Shown here one piece after another: positions 44,937-55,291 of a DNA stretch of 64,000 nucleotides (the stretch's first letter is position 1; each line of letters starts with the position of its first letter). Below the pieces are notes generated by a model, which searched no databases, was not told the origin of the DNA, and saw only the letters and a program-made list of their open reading frames with translations. The translations under genes and the position numbers were made by a program. Location: assembly GCF_001514495.1 (NCBI RefSeq), contig NZ_BCNM01000001.1, positions 744,001-808,000 on the forward strand, given 5' to 3'. The stretch comes from Paenibacillus pabuli NBRC 13638. GTDB taxonomy: Bacteria > Bacillota > Bacilli > Paenibacillales > Paenibacillaceae.

Positions 44937-44972
44937 ACTGGGTAAATAGATGCAAAGGGGATGCAATAAACG

Positions 44973-45323
44973 ATGAAAACACATGCTGAATTGAACTCAC
45001 TTCTTGTTGACGATTATCTGGATCTCCTGAACATAGCGAAACAGCTGGGTGATGAGGAATGGAAACAGGCCCTTCTGCAAGCATTGAAAGAAGAAGTGGA
45101 TGCTAATCATCATCTGGATTCAACAGAGGTAAGGCAGGATCTTTGGAGTCAATTTGAAGGTATTAACGAACAGATGCATGATCTGTTAATGCAACTGAAG
45201 TATGCCGATAGTTCCGAAGAAAAAGAACAGATTATTGAAGCCATATGGGGACTGAAAGTGGACCGTAATGCAATCACCCGCAAACTTGAAACCATGAGCC
45301 GTGCCAACGCTGGACAGCAATAA
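44973..45323 (+). CDS. Hypothetical helical protein (116 aa)
   Basis: Acidic, highly helical, soluble, without signal peptide. Heptad-like spacing of Leu and Ile at residues 8-35 and 60-105 suggests a helical bundle or coiled coil. No domain recognised. It has its own good promoter (44909) and a terminator (45348). AAAGGGG is rather far upstream of the ATG. Probably a genuine monocistronic gene of unknown function. Confidence 0.6.
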   Translation: MKTHAELNSLLVDDYLDLLNIAKQLGDEEWKQALLQALKEEVDANHHLDSTEVRQDLWSQFEGINEQMHDLLMQLKYADSSEEKEQIIEAIWGLKVDRNAITRKLETMSRANAGQQ

Positions 45324-45347
45324 GCTCGTTGGTTGATTATACAAAAT

Positions 45348-45400
45348 AAAACCCGCGTGCTGACCTAAGATATGATCTTGGGACAGCCTGCGGGTTTTGT
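45348..45400. terminator. Bidirectional terminator between convergent genes
   Basis: AAAACCCGC / GCGGGTTTT with further pairing inside (TGCTG / CAGCC). It serves the 116-aa gene on the + strand and the azoreductase gene on the - strand. Confidence 0.75.
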
Positions 45401-45429
45401 GTTTGTTGCTGTACCCATTTATTTATTGA

Positions 45430-46056
45430 TTAAAACTGTTTGGCGAGTGATCTTGCCTGTTCAATGGCTTGTTGTTTGATCTCATCTGCACGTTCCTTAT
45501 ATTGGTTATGTCCTTCCACAAAAATGCCTTCAAGCTTCGGCACACCAAGGAAAGACATGATAATGCTCAGGTAACGATGTCCGGATTCCATCTGAGCCGC
45601 AGGCCCTTCGGAATAAATTCCGCCACGAGCCTGAATATGCAGTGCCTTTTTGTTGGACAACAGTCCGACCGGACCCTGTTCCGTATAACGGAACGTTTTG
45701 CCAGCCACGCAGATGGAGTCGATATAAGCTTTCATAATGGGCGGAAAGGAGAAGTTCCACATTGGTGTCACAAAAACATATTTGTCGGCAGACGCAAATT
45801 GATCGGACAATTCATTTAAACGTTGTACTTTGGACTGTTCTCCAGAAGTCAATTCGCTGCCAGATTGAAGTTTGCCCCAACCGCTGAACACATCAGCATC
45901 AATATGAGGAATGTCAGAGCGATACAGATCCAGGTGAACGACCTCGTCCGAGGGATGACTTTCCCGATATGCATCAACAAACGCTTTGCCAGCAGCCATG
46001 CTGAAGGAGGTTTCATGATCATGTGGATGGGCAGTAATATACAATAAAGTAGACAT
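45430..46056 (-). CDS. FMN-dependent NADH:quinone oxidoreductase / azoreductase (AzoR-like)
   Basis: 208 residues of the flavodoxin-fold NAD(P)H-dependent oxidoreductases. The N-terminus [20 protein letters not shown] supplies the FMN phosphate loop, [19 protein letters not shown] near 95-113 is the classical AzoR motif, and [20 protein letters not shown] near 140 closes over the flavin. Such enzymes reduce quinones and azo dyes using NADH and protect against thiol-reactive quinones. The start at 46056 has GAGG at 9 bases; a longer frame to 46101 lacks RBS support. Monocistronic. Confidence 0.88.
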   Translation of the reverse strand: MSTLLYITAHPHDHETSFSMAAGKAFVDAYRESHPSDEVVHLDLYRSDIPHIDADVFSGWGKLQSGSELTSGEQSKVQRLNELSDQFASADKYVFVTPMWNFSFPPIMKAYIDSICVAGKTFRYTEQGPVGLLSNKKALHIQARGGIYSEGPAAQMESGHRYLSIIMSFLGVPKLEGIFVEGHNQYKERADEIKQQAIEQARSLAKQF

Positions 46057-46236
46057 GCTTTTCTTCCTCTCTATGATGTTTTTTTGCAAAGAAGGTCCCA
46101 CATTAGTAAGCGACCGCTGTAGTATGCATCTTTTATAACGTTTTATACCTGGATAGTGACCTGGTACTCAATCATGTATAATACATGGATGTAAGATGAA
46201 TTCGAACGATAACAGGAATGAGTGAGATGAGCGCAT

Positions 46237-47181
46237 ATGGGAATGGATCTGGAGAAACAACGATTAAGCATTGAAGCAGCGAAATTGTATTATCAGTCGG
46301 ATTACAGCCAGCAAGATATTGCGGTCAGACTTGGGGTGTCGCGTCCAACGGTATCGCGTTTACTCCAGTATGCGAAAGATCGTGGATACGTTCGTATTGA
46401 AATTATGGACCCGCTGGAGGATATCGACATTATCGCCGGGGAGCTCAAGGCCAAGTATAATCTGGATACTGCGCTTGTCTGTTTTGCCCCGTTGAAAAGC
46501 GATGAAGAGATTCTGAAACATATTAGCAAAAGAGCGGCAGATTATTTACAGGATACGGTTCAGGATGCGGACATCATAGGTGTGACTTGGGGAACAACGA
46601 TGAATGCCGTAGCCCGTCAACTTCGTCCGAAGCAAGTCAAAGGAGTCGAGGTCGTTCAATTAAAGGGAGGCGTAAGCCATTCCCATGTAAATACGTATGC
46701 GGCAGAGATCGTTCATTTATTTGCTGAAGCTTTTCATACGGTTCCCCGATATTTGCCTCTGCCTGTGATTTTCGACAATATAGAAGTCAAAAAAATGGTG
46801 GAAGCAGACCGACATATTGGCAGAATCGTCGAGCTTGGGCGACAGGCTAACATTGCGATGTTTACGGTAGGCACAGTGAAGGAAGATGCACTTTTGTTCA
46901 GATTGGGGTACTTCAATGATGAGGAACAGCAATTGTTGATGCATTCAGGTGCAGGTGACATCTGTTCACGTTTTTTTGATGCTGAGGGCAAGCTGATCAG
47001 TGATGAGATTAATAACAGAACAGTCGGAATAGATTTGGCAGAGCTGCGAAATAAGGAAAAATCCATCCTCGTGGCTGGTGGGCAGCGCAAAATAGAAGCC
47101 ATTCATGCCGCACTTAAAGGACACTACGCGAACATTTTGGTTACAGACCAATACACTGCTCAGGCTCTACTACGATTTTAA
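46237..47181 (+). CDS. deoR: Deoxyribonucleoside regulator, SorC/DeoR family
   Basis: 314 residues, like B. subtilis DeoR (SorC family, not E. coli DeoR). An N-terminal HTH (YSQQDIAVRLGVSRPTVSRLL, near 26-46) is followed by a sugar-phosphate-binding domain with DIIGVTWGTTMNAVARQL near 113 and VVQLKGGVSH near 140. In B. subtilis the effector is deoxyribose 5-phosphate, which releases DeoR from the dra-nupC-pdp operator. The next gene is deoC, and a perfect TGAAC palindrome lies between. The RBS is weak; ATG 46243 is an alternative. Confidence 0.9.
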   Translation: MGMDLEKQRLSIEAAKLYYQSDYSQQDIAVRLGVSRPTVSRLLQYAKDRGYVRIEIMDPLEDIDIIAGELKAKYNLDTALVCFAPLKSDEEILKHISKRAADYLQDTVQDADIIGVTWGTTMNAVARQLRPKQVKGVEVVQLKGGVSHSHVNTYAAEIVHLFAEAFHTVPRYLPLPVIFDNIEVKKMVEADRHIGRIVELGRQANIAMFTVGTVKEDALLFRLGYFNDEEQQLLMHSGAGDICSRFFDAEGKLISDEINNRTVGIDLAELRNKEKSILVAGGQRKIEAIHAALKGHYANILVTDQYTAQALLRF

Positions 47182-47281
47182 TTGGATTGCATGACAACAT
47201 CTGCCACGTACATGGGCGGATGTTTTGCTTTCTTAGGCAGAAAATATACTAATTTCCCTGAATTGCATCATGATTCAAACT

Positions 47282-47295
47282 TGAACAAAAGTTCA
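47282..47295. promoter_or_regulatory. DeoR operator upstream of deoC
   Basis: TGAAC-AAAA-GTTCA is a perfect inverted repeat, close in sequence to the B. subtilis DeoR operator (TTGAACAAAATTTCAA). A half-site-like ATGTTCATG follows 20 bases later. It is 73 bases before the deoC ATG. Confidence 0.65.
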
Positions 47296-47368
47296 TATTG
47301 ATTTTTACATATGTTCATGTTAGGGTAGGGATATAGAAAATAACTAGTTCAGATAAGGGGAGATTCAA

Positions 47369-48043
47369 ATGACTACACCACAATTAGCCAAAATGATCGA
47401 TCATACCTTGCTTCGTGCAGATGCAACACAAAGTGAAATGGCCAAATTGACCGAAGAAGCAAAGCAATATCAGTTTGCTTCTGTATGTGTTAACCCGGGC
47501 TGGGTTGCTTATGCAGCTGAACAGCTTCAAGGTACTGGCGTAGATGTTTGCACCGTTATTGGTTTCCCTCTGGGAGCTTCCACTACCGAGACCAAAGCGT
47601 TTGAAACCAAAGACGCTATTGCTAAAGGTGCTACTGAGGTGGATATGGTCATCAACATCAGTGCTTTGAAAGACAGCAAAGATGATGTTGTGGAACAGGA
47701 TATTCGTGCAGTTGTTGAAGCTGCAGCAGGCAAAGCATTGGTGAAAGTCATTATTGAAACTTGTCTGTTGACGGATGAAGAGAAAGTACGCGCATGCCTG
47801 GCAGCCGTGAGAGCGGGAGCTGATTTTGTCAAAACGTCCACAGGTTTCTCTACAGGCGGAGCAACACCAGAAGATATCGCTTTGATGCGTCGCACTGTAG
47901 GTCCTGACATGGGTGTGAAAGCTTCTGGCGGTGTGAGAAGTCTGGAAGACATGCAAAAAATGATCGAAGCAGGAGCAACTCGGATTGGCGCCAGTTCTGG
48001 TGTGAAAATCATGCAAGGCGGGCAGTCTACATCGACTTATTAA
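47369..48043 (+). CDS. deoC: Deoxyribose-phosphate aldolase
   Basis: Cleaves 2-deoxyribose 5-phosphate to acetaldehyde and glyceraldehyde 3-phosphate. 224-residue TIM barrel. [15 protein letters not shown] at the N-terminus, [12 protein letters not shown] near 65, [17 protein letters not shown] near 128 and [16 protein letters not shown] near 150 (Schiff-base Lys in VKTSTG), with [14 protein letters not shown] near 180 containing the second catalytic Lys. RBS AGGGGAGA. First structural gene of the deo set, directly after deoR and its operator. Confidence 0.96.
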   Translation: MTTPQLAKMIDHTLLRADATQSEMAKLTEEAKQYQFASVCVNPGWVAYAAEQLQGTGVDVCTVIGFPLGASTTETKAFETKDAIAKGATEVDMVINISALKDSKDDVVEQDIRAVVEAAAGKALVKVIIETCLLTDEEKVRACLAAVRAGADFVKTSTGFSTGGATPEDIALMRRTVGPDMGVKASGGVRSLEDMQKMIEAGATRIGASSGVKIMQGGQSTSTY

Positions 48044-48090
48044 TCCAGAGTTGTTGGATGGTTGCGGTGATTTAAAGATCTACAGGAAGG

Positions 48091-48131
48091 AACTTGTTCT
48101 TCATATCCCTGGGAAATGGAGAACAAGTTTT
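48091..48131 (+). terminator. Hairpin between deoC and nupC (partial terminator or processing site)
   Basis: AACTTGTTCTTCAT pairs with ATGGAGAACAAGTT (one G-T pair) around an 11-base loop, followed by TTTTGG. The short T-run suggests partial termination or mRNA stabilisation within the operon. Confidence 0.5.
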
Positions 48132-48196
48132 GGACCTGAAGATTCCAGTACGTCCTTTTTTTAACAATAAATATCCACTTAAAAAACCGAATTTAT

Positions 48197-48209
48197 TGTA
48201 AGCGCTTCA
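48197..48209. promoter_or_regulatory. cre-like site upstream of nupC
   Basis: TGTAAGCGCTTCA resembles the ideal cre TGAAAGCGCTTTCA but is one base shorter and has A to T at position 3. The dra-nupC-pdp operon of B. subtilis is under CcpA control, so a function is plausible but the spacing is off. Confidence 0.3.
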
Positions 48210-48300
48210 CTCTTTTTCTGAAAGGATAATTCATCACATACATGGTAAACCTTTGAGCTGAATGAACATCCGGCTTAACTACCATCAAAGGAGAGATCAA

Positions 48301-49491
48301 ATGAAATTCTTAATTGCCCTTCTTGGTATCCTTGTTGTCTTTGGACTAGCTTATCTGGTCAGCAACGGTAAGAAGGAGATCCGATATCGTCCACTAATCA
48401 TCATGGTTGTTTTGCAAGTTATACTGGGATATGCATTGTTAAACACGGAAGTGGGTACCTTGTTGATTGGCGGTTTCGCGACCGTATTTGAAAGTTTGCT
48501 TGGCTATGCGAATGAAGGTATCTCATTTGTATTCGGTGGTTTGACTACTGTAGGTGCAGAAAGTGGGGGGGCGCCGTTCTTCCTCAGTGTCTTGATGCCA
48601 ATCGTCGTCATCTCAGCGCTCATTGGGATACTGCAGTATATCCGAATCTTGCCTTTTGTTATAAAATATATTGGTCTGGTATTAAGCAAAATCAACGGAA
48701 TGGGCAAACTGGAATCATATAACGCGGTTGCTTCGGCTGTATTGGGGCAATCTGAAGTGTTCATTTCCGTGAAAAAACAAATTGGGTTGTTGCCTAAACA
48801 TCGGCTGTACACCTTGTGTGCCTCGGCGATGTCCACGGTATCGATGTCGATTGTCGGTGCCTATATGTCCATGATTGATCCAAAATATGTGGTTACGGCT
48901 CTCGTGCTGAACCTGTTTGGCGGTTTTATCATTGCTTCCATCGTGAATCCTTACCAGGTAACGGAAGAAGAAGATATATTGGAAGTACAGGAAGAGGAGA
49001 AACAGTCCTTCTTCGAAATGCTGGGCGAGTACATCTTGGATGGATTCAAAGTTGCCATCGTTGTTGCTGCAATGTTAATCGGCTTCGTTGCCTTGATTGC
49101 GCTCGTTAACGGAATCTTCAGTGCGGTGCTCGGCATTTCGTTCCAGCAACTGCTTGGTTATGTGTTTGCACCATTTGCTTTCATTATGGGTGTTCCTTGG
49201 AAGGAAGCGATTCAGGCGGGAAGCATTATGGCTACCAAAATGGTATCCAACGAATTCGTCGCTATGCTTGATCTGACCAAACAGACTGCATTGTCTGCCA
49301 GAACAACAGGAATCGTATCCGTCTTCCTCGTGTCGTTCGCGAACTTTTCCTCCATCGGTATTATTGCCGGTGCGGTTAAAGGACTCCATGAGAAACAGGG
49401 TAACGTGGTGGCCCGCTTCGGTCTGAAGCTGCTTTACGGTGCATCGCTTGTCAGCGTGCTGTCTGCGATCATCGCCGGACTGTTCTTATAA
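48301..49491 (+). CDS. nupC: Concentrative nucleoside transporter
   Basis: A 396-residue proton- or sodium-coupled nucleoside importer of the CNT family, located in the cytoplasmic membrane. It has about eight to ten hydrophobic segments. Family motifs include VFGGLTT near 78, [14 protein letters not shown]-like helices near 105, [12 protein letters not shown] near 150 and [13 protein letters not shown] near 312. A cytoplasmic acidic loop ([14 protein letters not shown]) lies near 222. It follows deoC and precedes deoB, so it brings in the (deoxy)nucleosides cleaved by DeoD and Pdp. RBS AAAGGAGAG. An in-frame start at 48262 lacks an RBS. Confidence 0.93.
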   Translation: MKFLIALLGILVVFGLAYLVSNGKKEIRYRPLIIMVVLQVILGYALLNTEVGTLLIGGFATVFESLLGYANEGISFVFGGLTTVGAESGGAPFFLSVLMPIVVISALIGILQYIRILPFVIKYIGLVLSKINGMGKLESYNAVASAVLGQSEVFISVKKQIGLLPKHRLYTLCASAMSTVSMSIVGAYMSMIDPKYVVTALVLNLFGGFIIASIVNPYQVTEEEDILEVQEEEKQSFFEMLGEYILDGFKVAIVVAAMLIGFVALIALVNGIFSAVLGISFQQLLGYVFAPFAFIMGVPWKEAIQAGSIMATKMVSNEFVAMLDLTKQTALSARTTGIVSVFLVSFANFSSIGIIAGAVKGLHEKQGNVVARFGLKLLYGASLVSVLSAIIAGLFL

Positions 49492-49520
49492 GCCGGATTA
49501 TTGGAAGGAGTGCTTAAGTT

Positions 49521-50699
49521 ATGTCAACTTTTAAAAGAGTACATCTGATTGTTATGGATTCTGTAGGAATCGGTGAGGCGCCGGATGCGGCGGAATTCGA
49601 TGATTTCGACGTCGACACTTTTGGTCACATTGCACGTGAACGCGGAGGGCTGAAGATGCCTCATATGGCCAGTCTTGGACTGTCCAATATTAAGGAAATA
49701 GAGGGTGTCCCTGTAGCGGATGCACCAAAAGCCTTTTACACCAAGATGCAGGAAGCATCCCGGGGCAAAGACACCATGACAGGCCATTGGGAGATCATGG
49801 GACTTTACATTGATACGCCTTTCCGCGTATTCGAGAACGGCTTCCCGGATGAGCTGATTCAGCGCATTGAGCAAAAAACAGGCCGCAAAGTGATCGGGAA
49901 CAAACCGGCCAGCGGCACGGAAATTATTGATGAATTGGGTGAAGAGCATGTGAAAACAGGCGCCCTGATTATATACACATCGGCAGACTCGGTTCTGCAG
50001 ATTGCAGCTCACGAAGATGTTGTACCTTTGAAAGAACTGTATGAGATCTGTGAGTTCTGCCGCGAAATTACACTTGATGATCCGTACATGCTGGGACGTA
50101 TCATTGCCCGTCCATTTGTAGGTGACGTCGGTAACTTCAAACGTACAGCCAACCGTCATGACTACGCGCTCAAACCGTTTGGACGCACTGTGATGAATGA
50201 ACTTAAAGATGGCGGTTTTGATGTAATTGCCTTGGGTAAAATCGCAGATATCTATGATGGCGAAGGCGTAACCAAATCCGTGCGTACCGTCTCGAATATG
50301 GATGGTATGGACAAACTGTCCGAAACGATGGATGAAGAGTTCACGGGACTCAGCTTCCTGAACCTGGTTGACTTTGACGCTCTGTACGGCCATCGTCGTG
50401 ATCCACAAGGCTATGCTCAGGCGCTTGAAGATTATGATGCTCGTCTGCCTGAGATTTTCAGCAAAATGACCGATGATGATCTGCTGCTCATCACAGCTGA
50501 CCATGGTAATGACCCTACGTACCGCGGTACAGATCATACACGTGAGTATGTGCCACTGCTTGTGTACTCGCCACGATTCAAAGAAGGTAAAAAACTCGAG
50601 CTGCGCAGCACATTTGCAGACCTTGGAGCTACGGTAGCCGAGAACTTCGGTGTGAAACTGCCGGAATACGGTACAAGCTTCCTGAAGGACTTGAAATAA
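49521..50699 (+). CDS. deoB: Phosphopentomutase
   Basis: Interconverts (deoxy)ribose 1-phosphate and 5-phosphate, linking the phosphorylases to DeoC. 392 residues of the alkaline phosphatase superfamily. [16 protein letters not shown] near 8-23 gives the first metal Asp. [14 protein letters not shown] near 86 holds the catalytic Thr that is phosphorylated. [24 protein letters not shown] near 325 contributes further Mn ligands. RBS GGAAGGAG. Only 29 bases after nupC. Confidence 0.97.
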   Translation: MSTFKRVHLIVMDSVGIGEAPDAAEFDDFDVDTFGHIARERGGLKMPHMASLGLSNIKEIEGVPVADAPKAFYTKMQEASRGKDTMTGHWEIMGLYIDTPFRVFENGFPDELIQRIEQKTGRKVIGNKPASGTEIIDELGEEHVKTGALIIYTSADSVLQIAAHEDVVPLKELYEICEFCREITLDDPYMLGRIIARPFVGDVGNFKRTANRHDYALKPFGRTVMNELKDGGFDVIALGKIADIYDGEGVTKSVRTVSNMDGMDKLSETMDEEFTGLSFLNLVDFDALYGHRRDPQGYAQALEDYDARLPEIFSKMTDDDLLLITADHGNDPTYRGTDHTREYVPLLVYSPRFKEGKKLELRSTFADLGATVAENFGVKLPEYGTSFLKDLK

Positions 50700-50841
50700 G
50701 ATACACGCCATTGAACGGCATACGGGGAATAGAAGTTATTTTTAAAATGAAAAGTAGGACAGGATAACCATTGGGGGCAGTGCATGCTGCTCCATCTCCT
50801 GACCTTCATTAACCTAATGGATAACTGGAGGAGATGTAATT

Positions 50842-51549
50842 ATGAGTACACATATTGGAGCAAAACCCGGAGATATCGCAGAAACGATCCTTTTGCCTGG
50901 AGACCCGTTACGTGCGAAATTTATTGCGGATACGTATCTGAAAGATGTCGTTTGTTACAACGAAGTTCGCGGAATGCTCGGATTCACGGGTACATATCAA
51001 GGACACCGTATCTCGGTGCAAGGTTCCGGCATGGGGATTCCTTCATTCAGCATCTATGCCAACGAACTGATTAGCGAATATGGCGTAAAAAACCTGATTC
51101 GTGTAGGAACTTGCGGAGGCATGCAAGAACACGTTCGTGTTCGTGACGTCATTCTGGCTCAAGCTTCCTGTACGGATTCCAGTATGAACAAGCTCGTATT
51201 TGGCGGATATGATTTCTCGCCGATCGCTACATTCTCTTTGCTGAAAGAAGCATATGATCGTGCAACGGCTAAAGGCATGAAAATCCATGTCGGTAACGTA
51301 TTCAGTTCCGATTCCTTCTATCGTGACGATCGTTCCGTGACAGAGAAATTGATGCAGCACGGCGTACTGGGTGTTGAGATGGAAACCACTGCACTGTACA
51401 CACTCGCAGCCAAATTTGGCGTAAACGCACTGACTATCCTGACTGTAAGTGACCACTTGCTGACAGGTGAAGAGACTTCTGCCGAAGAGCGCCAAAAAAC
51501 GTTCAACGACATGATGGTTGTAGCACTGGAAACAGCAATTACACTGTAA
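50842..51549 (+). CDS. deoD: Purine nucleoside phosphorylase (hexameric type)
   Basis: Phosphorolyses purine (deoxy)nucleosides to base and (deoxy)ribose 1-phosphate. 235 residues with [20 protein letters not shown] at the N-terminus, [12 protein letters not shown] near 63, RVGTCGGMQ near 88 (phosphate binding), [17 protein letters not shown] near 180 (ribose Glu) and [10 protein letters not shown] near 202 (base-recognising Asp). Released bases could enter the puc pathway at 7.5-24 kb. RBS GGAGGAG. Confidence 0.97.
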   Translation: MSTHIGAKPGDIAETILLPGDPLRAKFIADTYLKDVVCYNEVRGMLGFTGTYQGHRISVQGSGMGIPSFSIYANELISEYGVKNLIRVGTCGGMQEHVRVRDVILAQASCTDSSMNKLVFGGYDFSPIATFSLLKEAYDRATAKGMKIHVGNVFSSDSFYRDDRSVTEKLMQHGVLGVEMETTALYTLAAKFGVNALTILTVSDHLLTGEETSAEERQKTFNDMMVVALETAITL

Positions 51550-51685
51550 TTTATTATTAATAATCAAATGATTTTGATCGAAACTTTTGTCTTTAGCACG
51601 TAGTGGAGGACCCGGAATCGATTCTGTAGAAGCAAAGCGTTCGCCTAAAAGCTTTCTGAAAGAAAGCTGCTTCGGAAGGTTATGC

Positions 51686-51736
51686 TGTCTCCGAATTTCA
51701 ACCTTATCAAAGGTTATTCAAAGAAATTCGGAGACA
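51686..51736. repeat. Nested inverted repeat in the pdp leader
   Basis: Outer arms TGTCTCCGAATTTC / GAAATTCGGAGACA (14 bp, perfect) enclose inner arms AACCTT / AAGGTT with loop ATCA and a 7-base bulge. There is no T-tail, so it is not a standard terminator. Flanking motifs recur at 40556-40581, pointing to a dispersed repeat family. Confidence 0.65.
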
Positions 51737-51821
51737 ACAGCGATCGAAAGAACGATCCGGGGCCGGAACGGACTAACAACAAAGTGTTCTATACAAATCA
51801 CTTACCCGAGGAGAGATCATC

Positions 51822-53123
51822 ATGAGAATGGTAGACATTATTGCTAAGAAACGCGATGGAAAAGAACTGACAACAGCTGAGATTGACTTTGTTGTTCAAG
51901 GATATACACAAGGCGAAATCCCGGATTATCAAGTCAGCGCTTGGGCGATGGCCGTATTCTTCAAGGATATGACCGACAAGGAACGCGCGGATTTGACCAT
52001 GTCCATGGTAAACTCAGGCGAAACAATCGATTTGTCCGCAATTGAAGGCATCAAAGTAGACAAGCACTCCACAGGAGGCGTAGGCGACACAACAACTTTG
52101 GTATTGGCGCCCCTTGTAGCAGCTCTGGATGTACCGGTTGCCAAAATGTCCGGACGTGGACTAGGTCACACAGGTGGTACGACGGACAAACTGGAATCCG
52201 TTGCAGGCTTCCACGTGGAGTTGGAAAAAGAAGAGTTCATCCGCCTCGTGAACGAACATAAAGTTGCCGTTATCGGTCAAAGTGGTAATCTCACGCCGGC
52301 GGACAAAAAGCTCTATGCACTGCGTGACGTTACAGCTACTGTAAACTCCATCCCACTAATCGCCAGCTCCATCATGAGCAAGAAAATTGCAGCTGGCGCC
52401 GATGCGATCGTATTGGATGTCAAAACAGGCGCTGGTGCGTTTATGAAAACGACAGAAGATGCGAAAGAACTGGCACATGCCATGGTAAGCATCGGTAACA
52501 ATGTGGGTCGTAAAACAATGGCTGTCATTTCCGATATGTCCCAACCACTGGGTCTGGCGATCGGTAACGCGCTTGAAGTGAAAGAAGCCATTCTTACACT
52601 TCAAGGTAAAGGACCGAAGGATCTGGAAGAACTCTGTCTGGCGCTTGGACGTCAAATGGTATTCCTTGCTGGCAAAGCAGACTCCCTGGAGCATGCTGAG
52701 GAGAAATTGAAAGAAGTGATCCAGAACGGTAAAGCGCTGGAGAAATTCAAGGACTTCCTGGCAAATCAAGGCGGAGACGCTTCGGTTGTAGATCACCCGG
52801 ATCGCTTGCCACAGGCGAAATATCTGGTTGAAGTACCAGCGGATAAAGACGGTTATGTAGCTGGCATCGTCGCTGACGAAATCGGTACTGCGGCAATGCT
52901 GCTCGGCGCTGGCCGTGCAACAAAAGAATCCGAGATCGATCTTGCTGTGGGCTTGATGCTCAACAAAAAAGTGGGTGACCAGGTTAAAGCTGGCGAATCC
53001 CTCGTAACGATCCATGCGAATCGTGAAGACGTAGCAGACGTAATCGCGAAGATCAAAGAGAACATTACCATCTCAGATCATGCAGATGCTCCTGTATTGG
53101 TTCATGATATCGTAACGGAATAA
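51822..53123 (+). CDS. pdp: Pyrimidine-nucleoside phosphorylase
   Basis: Phosphorolyses uridine, deoxyuridine and thymidine. 433 residues of the glycosyltransferase family 3 nucleoside phosphorylases. [15 protein letters not shown] at the N-terminus, [13 protein letters not shown] near 82-94 (phosphate binding), [17 protein letters not shown] near 110-126 (family signature) and [18 protein letters not shown] near 185. Good RBS (GAGGAGAG). It is 272 bases after deoD with a hairpin in between, so it may be expressed partly separately. Terminator at 53168. Confidence 0.97.
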   Translation: MRMVDIIAKKRDGKELTTAEIDFVVQGYTQGEIPDYQVSAWAMAVFFKDMTDKERADLTMSMVNSGETIDLSAIEGIKVDKHSTGGVGDTTTLVLAPLVAALDVPVAKMSGRGLGHTGGTTDKLESVAGFHVELEKEEFIRLVNEHKVAVIGQSGNLTPADKKLYALRDVTATVNSIPLIASSIMSKKIAAGADAIVLDVKTGAGAFMKTTEDAKELAHAMVSIGNNVGRKTMAVISDMSQPLGLAIGNALEVKEAILTLQGKGPKDLEELCLALGRQMVFLAGKADSLEHAEEKLKEVIQNGKALEKFKDFLANQGGDASVVDHPDRLPQAKYLVEVPADKDGYVAGIVADEIGTAAMLLGAGRATKESEIDLAVGLMLNKKVGDQVKAGESLVTIHANREDVADVIAKIKENITISDHADAPVLVHDIVTE

Positions 53124-53167
53124 TATATCAGGCAAACCAGGTTTGACCTTATGCCTGAATTAAATCT

Positions 53168-53212
53168 AAAGCCCCGAAGTTATGCATTCCATAGCTCCGG
53201 GGCTTTTCTTAT
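53168..53212. terminator. Terminator between convergent pdp and YcgQ-like genes
   Basis: AAAGCCCCG / CGGGGCTTT, extended inward by GAAGTTATG / CATAGCTCC with G-T pairs, tail TTTCTTATTT. A smaller hairpin (TCAGGCA / TGCCTGA) lies just before it. Confidence 0.82.
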
Positions 53213-54192
53213 TTATTTCGCAATTCATCATACGTCATAACTGAATCTGCACTGGTGTAAATGTAAGGGGTGGATGGCTGATCGACCGGCGTTACCTTCG
53301 TCGCCCGAATCTCAATCGTATCCTCGCCATTGACTTGAGCCGATCCAATTGTGCCATCGATTTGTACCCAACTGTCTGTAGGAAAGCTGTCTGCATTCGG
53401 GACATGAATCATCACACCAAAGGGGGCAGCGTCTGCGGGACAGCACATCACCAGAAATCGTCCCAGTGCAAAATGCGATTCATGATCCATGCTTTTGTCT
53501 CGATATACAAACCCGGTCAGAGAGATATCCTTACCTGCAAATTGTCGTTGGAACATGTCGATCGTACCCAAGGTCTCGGAGAAGATTTCCGGGTGTACCT
53601 TAATAACCGACTCAACATATAGTTTCTCTGCCAGTTCCGCAAATTCACGACTGTACTCATCTGGAGGCACAAATTGTACTTTCGTGGCAGGGACGGATGA
53701 GTCAATAGTAGCGTTTTTTTTGAACAAATCTTTAACGTCCAGTTCAGCTGTATCTGGTAAAGGTTCCTTTCGACGAATCTCCGGAGGTCCATAGGATAGG
53801 GACATGCCTTTCTGACTGGCCATGGAACTGCCTAGTGCCTGATCTGGCAAAAGAAAACCAAGTACTAATGGAATGGCAATCAATCCGTACATCAGCGAGC
53901 TGCGTACCCATCCCGATGGGGGCGGATGCTCACAGTTGCAATGGAGCTGGCTATTACCGAACAGTCCGTGCCAGGCCATGATGGCGGCAATAAACAAAAA
54001 GGGTATTGGGCAGCAGAGAAGCAATCGCTGCATCGTCGGCGCCAGGTAATAATGAAGTGAATCACTTGCGTTCAAGTGAATGATGTATACAGCAAGCCCG
54101 CCGATCCACAGCGCACGAATCAGGTTATGCCACTGGATGGTGGAAGATTTTGATACCGGAGCTTTGGTCATTGTATAACCAGGATAGTTCAT
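53209..54192 (-). CDS. TIGR03943/DUF1980 membrane protein (YcgQ-like)
   Basis: 327 residues. Four hydrophobic helices in the N-terminal half (about 20-130) and a long C-terminal extracellular or cytosolic beta-rich domain (about 180-325) with GKDISLTGFVYRDKS and VMCCPADAAPFGV, the Cys-Cys motif of the family. The segment LHCNCEHPP near 85 holds further Cys and His residues that could bind metal. This family is nearly always next to the permease encoded just upstream here (YcgR). The pair is often found in Zur-type contexts; with znuCBA next door, a metal-related role is likely. Start 54192 with GAGGTG. Confidence 0.8.
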   Translation of the reverse strand: MNYPGYTMTKAPVSKSSTIQWHNLIRALWIGGLAVYIIHLNASDSLHYYLAPTMQRLLLCCPIPFLFIAAIMAWHGLFGNSQLHCNCEHPPPSGWVRSSLMYGLIAIPLVLGFLLPDQALGSSMASQKGMSLSYGPPEIRRKEPLPDTAELDVKDLFKKNATIDSSVPATKVQFVPPDEYSREFAELAEKLYVESVIKVHPEIFSETLGTIDMFQRQFAGKDISLTGFVYRDKSMDHESHFALGRFLVMCCPADAAPFGVMIHVPNADSFPTDSWVQIDGTIGSAQVNGEDTIEIRATKVTPVDQPSTPYIYTSADSVMTYDELRNK

Positions 54193-54256
54193 GTATTCAC
54201 CTCTTTTGTTCAGATCGTGACTTTGCAATGGCTTTCTCGAATAAACAGGATAATGA

Positions 54257-55291
54257 TCATGCCAAAAGATTAATCAACCACGACCCTGCGAAAACCAACA
54301 CAATAATGGCCAGGCTCAAGCCAATAACAAATCGGGTGCGGAAGGTGGAAAGCAGCATCAGTGTGCTTTTGAAATCAAGCATTGGACCGAGAACGAGAAA
54401 GGATACCAGCGGTCCCAACGCAAACGTGTGAGAGAAGGCAGAGGCTACGAATGCATCCGATGTCGAGCAGAGAGACAATACATACGCAAAGCCCATCATG
54501 AAGGCATAGGAGGCGACAGGCCCATTACCCAGAGAAATGAGATCACTGCGGCTGATAAAGGTTTGAATGCAGGCTGTAATGAGAGCGCCAATCACCAAAT
54601 ATTTGCTCATATCGACAAATTCGTCACCGGCATGGATGAAAAAGCTGCGCCAGTTTTTATCATGCGCGTGATTATGATCAGTAGAATGGGAATGAGGCTG
54701 TGCCATTTTAAATCCGGGATGTGTCTTGACCTCCGTCACTATAGCCTTCGGTTTGCGCAAAGGATTCTGGCGGACGAACATATACACAAGACCACCGATG
54801 GCAGCTGCTACAGCAAAGGCCAGTCCCATACGGGCAATCGTAATTTCGAGATGGGAAGGAAAAGCGAGCAGGGTCGCAGTAAAGACAATTGGATTTACAA
54901 CAGGGCCGCTAAGAATAAAGGTCACCGCGATATAGGGCGGCATGCCTTTATGCATCAACCGTCGCACGACCGGAATCATGCCACATTCGCAGATAGGGAA
55001 AATGATTCCCAGCAGACCCGCTACCAGAACACCTCCGACGGGATTCTTGGGCGTAAGTTTGCGAATCATTTCCTCAGAAACAAACCATTGCATTAGCGAA
55101 GACAACAGCACCCCTATGAGCAGAAATGGAGCGGCTTCAAGGAAAATGCTGATGAATATCGTTTTCATATTTTGTAAGGCTTCACTATTCCATGCTTCTT
55201 TCAGATTGGGAGCCATCGTGATCAACACGGGAACAAGAAATGCAGAGGGAATCAGGAATGACAGGAGCTTAAGATTGGCTGCCATTTTCAT
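54257..55291 (-). CDS. Permease, DUF318/ArsP-like family (YcgR-like)
   Basis: 344-residue integral membrane protein with about eight helices. Conserved segments are FLEAAPFLLIGVLLSSLMQ near 50, IFPICECGMIPVVRRL near 98 (CxCG motif), PPYIAVTFILSGPVVNPIV near 118, and LCSTSDAFVASAF near 275. A His-rich loop (HSHSTDHNHAHDKN) at about 199-212 could bind metal. It lies 64 bases upstream of the YcgQ-like gene, on the same strand. DUF318 permeases export organic arsenicals or related solutes in other cases; here zinc context suggests a metal-linked function. Start ATG 55291 after GGAGG. Confidence 0.8.
   Translation of the reverse strand: MKMAANLKLLSFLIPSAFLVPVLITMAPNLKEAWNSEALQNMKTIFISIFLEAAPFLLIGVLLSSLMQWFVSEEMIRKLTPKNPVGGVLVAGLLGIIFPICECGMIPVVRRLMHKGMPPYIAVTFILSGPVVNPIVFTATLLAFPSHLEITIARMGLAFAVAAAIGGLVYMFVRQNPLRKPKAIVTEVKTHPGFKMAQPHSHSTDHNHAHDKNWRSFFIHAGDEFVDMSKYLVIGALITACIQTFISRSDLISLGNGPVASYAFMMGFAYVLSLCSTSDAFVASAFSHTFALGPLVSFLVLGPMLDFKSTLMLLSTFRTRFVIGLSLAIIVLVFAGSWLINLLA

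Noticed and set aside
49524-50711. Open frame of 395 codons antisense to deoB
   Set aside because: Complete overlap with a certain deoB and no family similarity; a codon-bias shadow.
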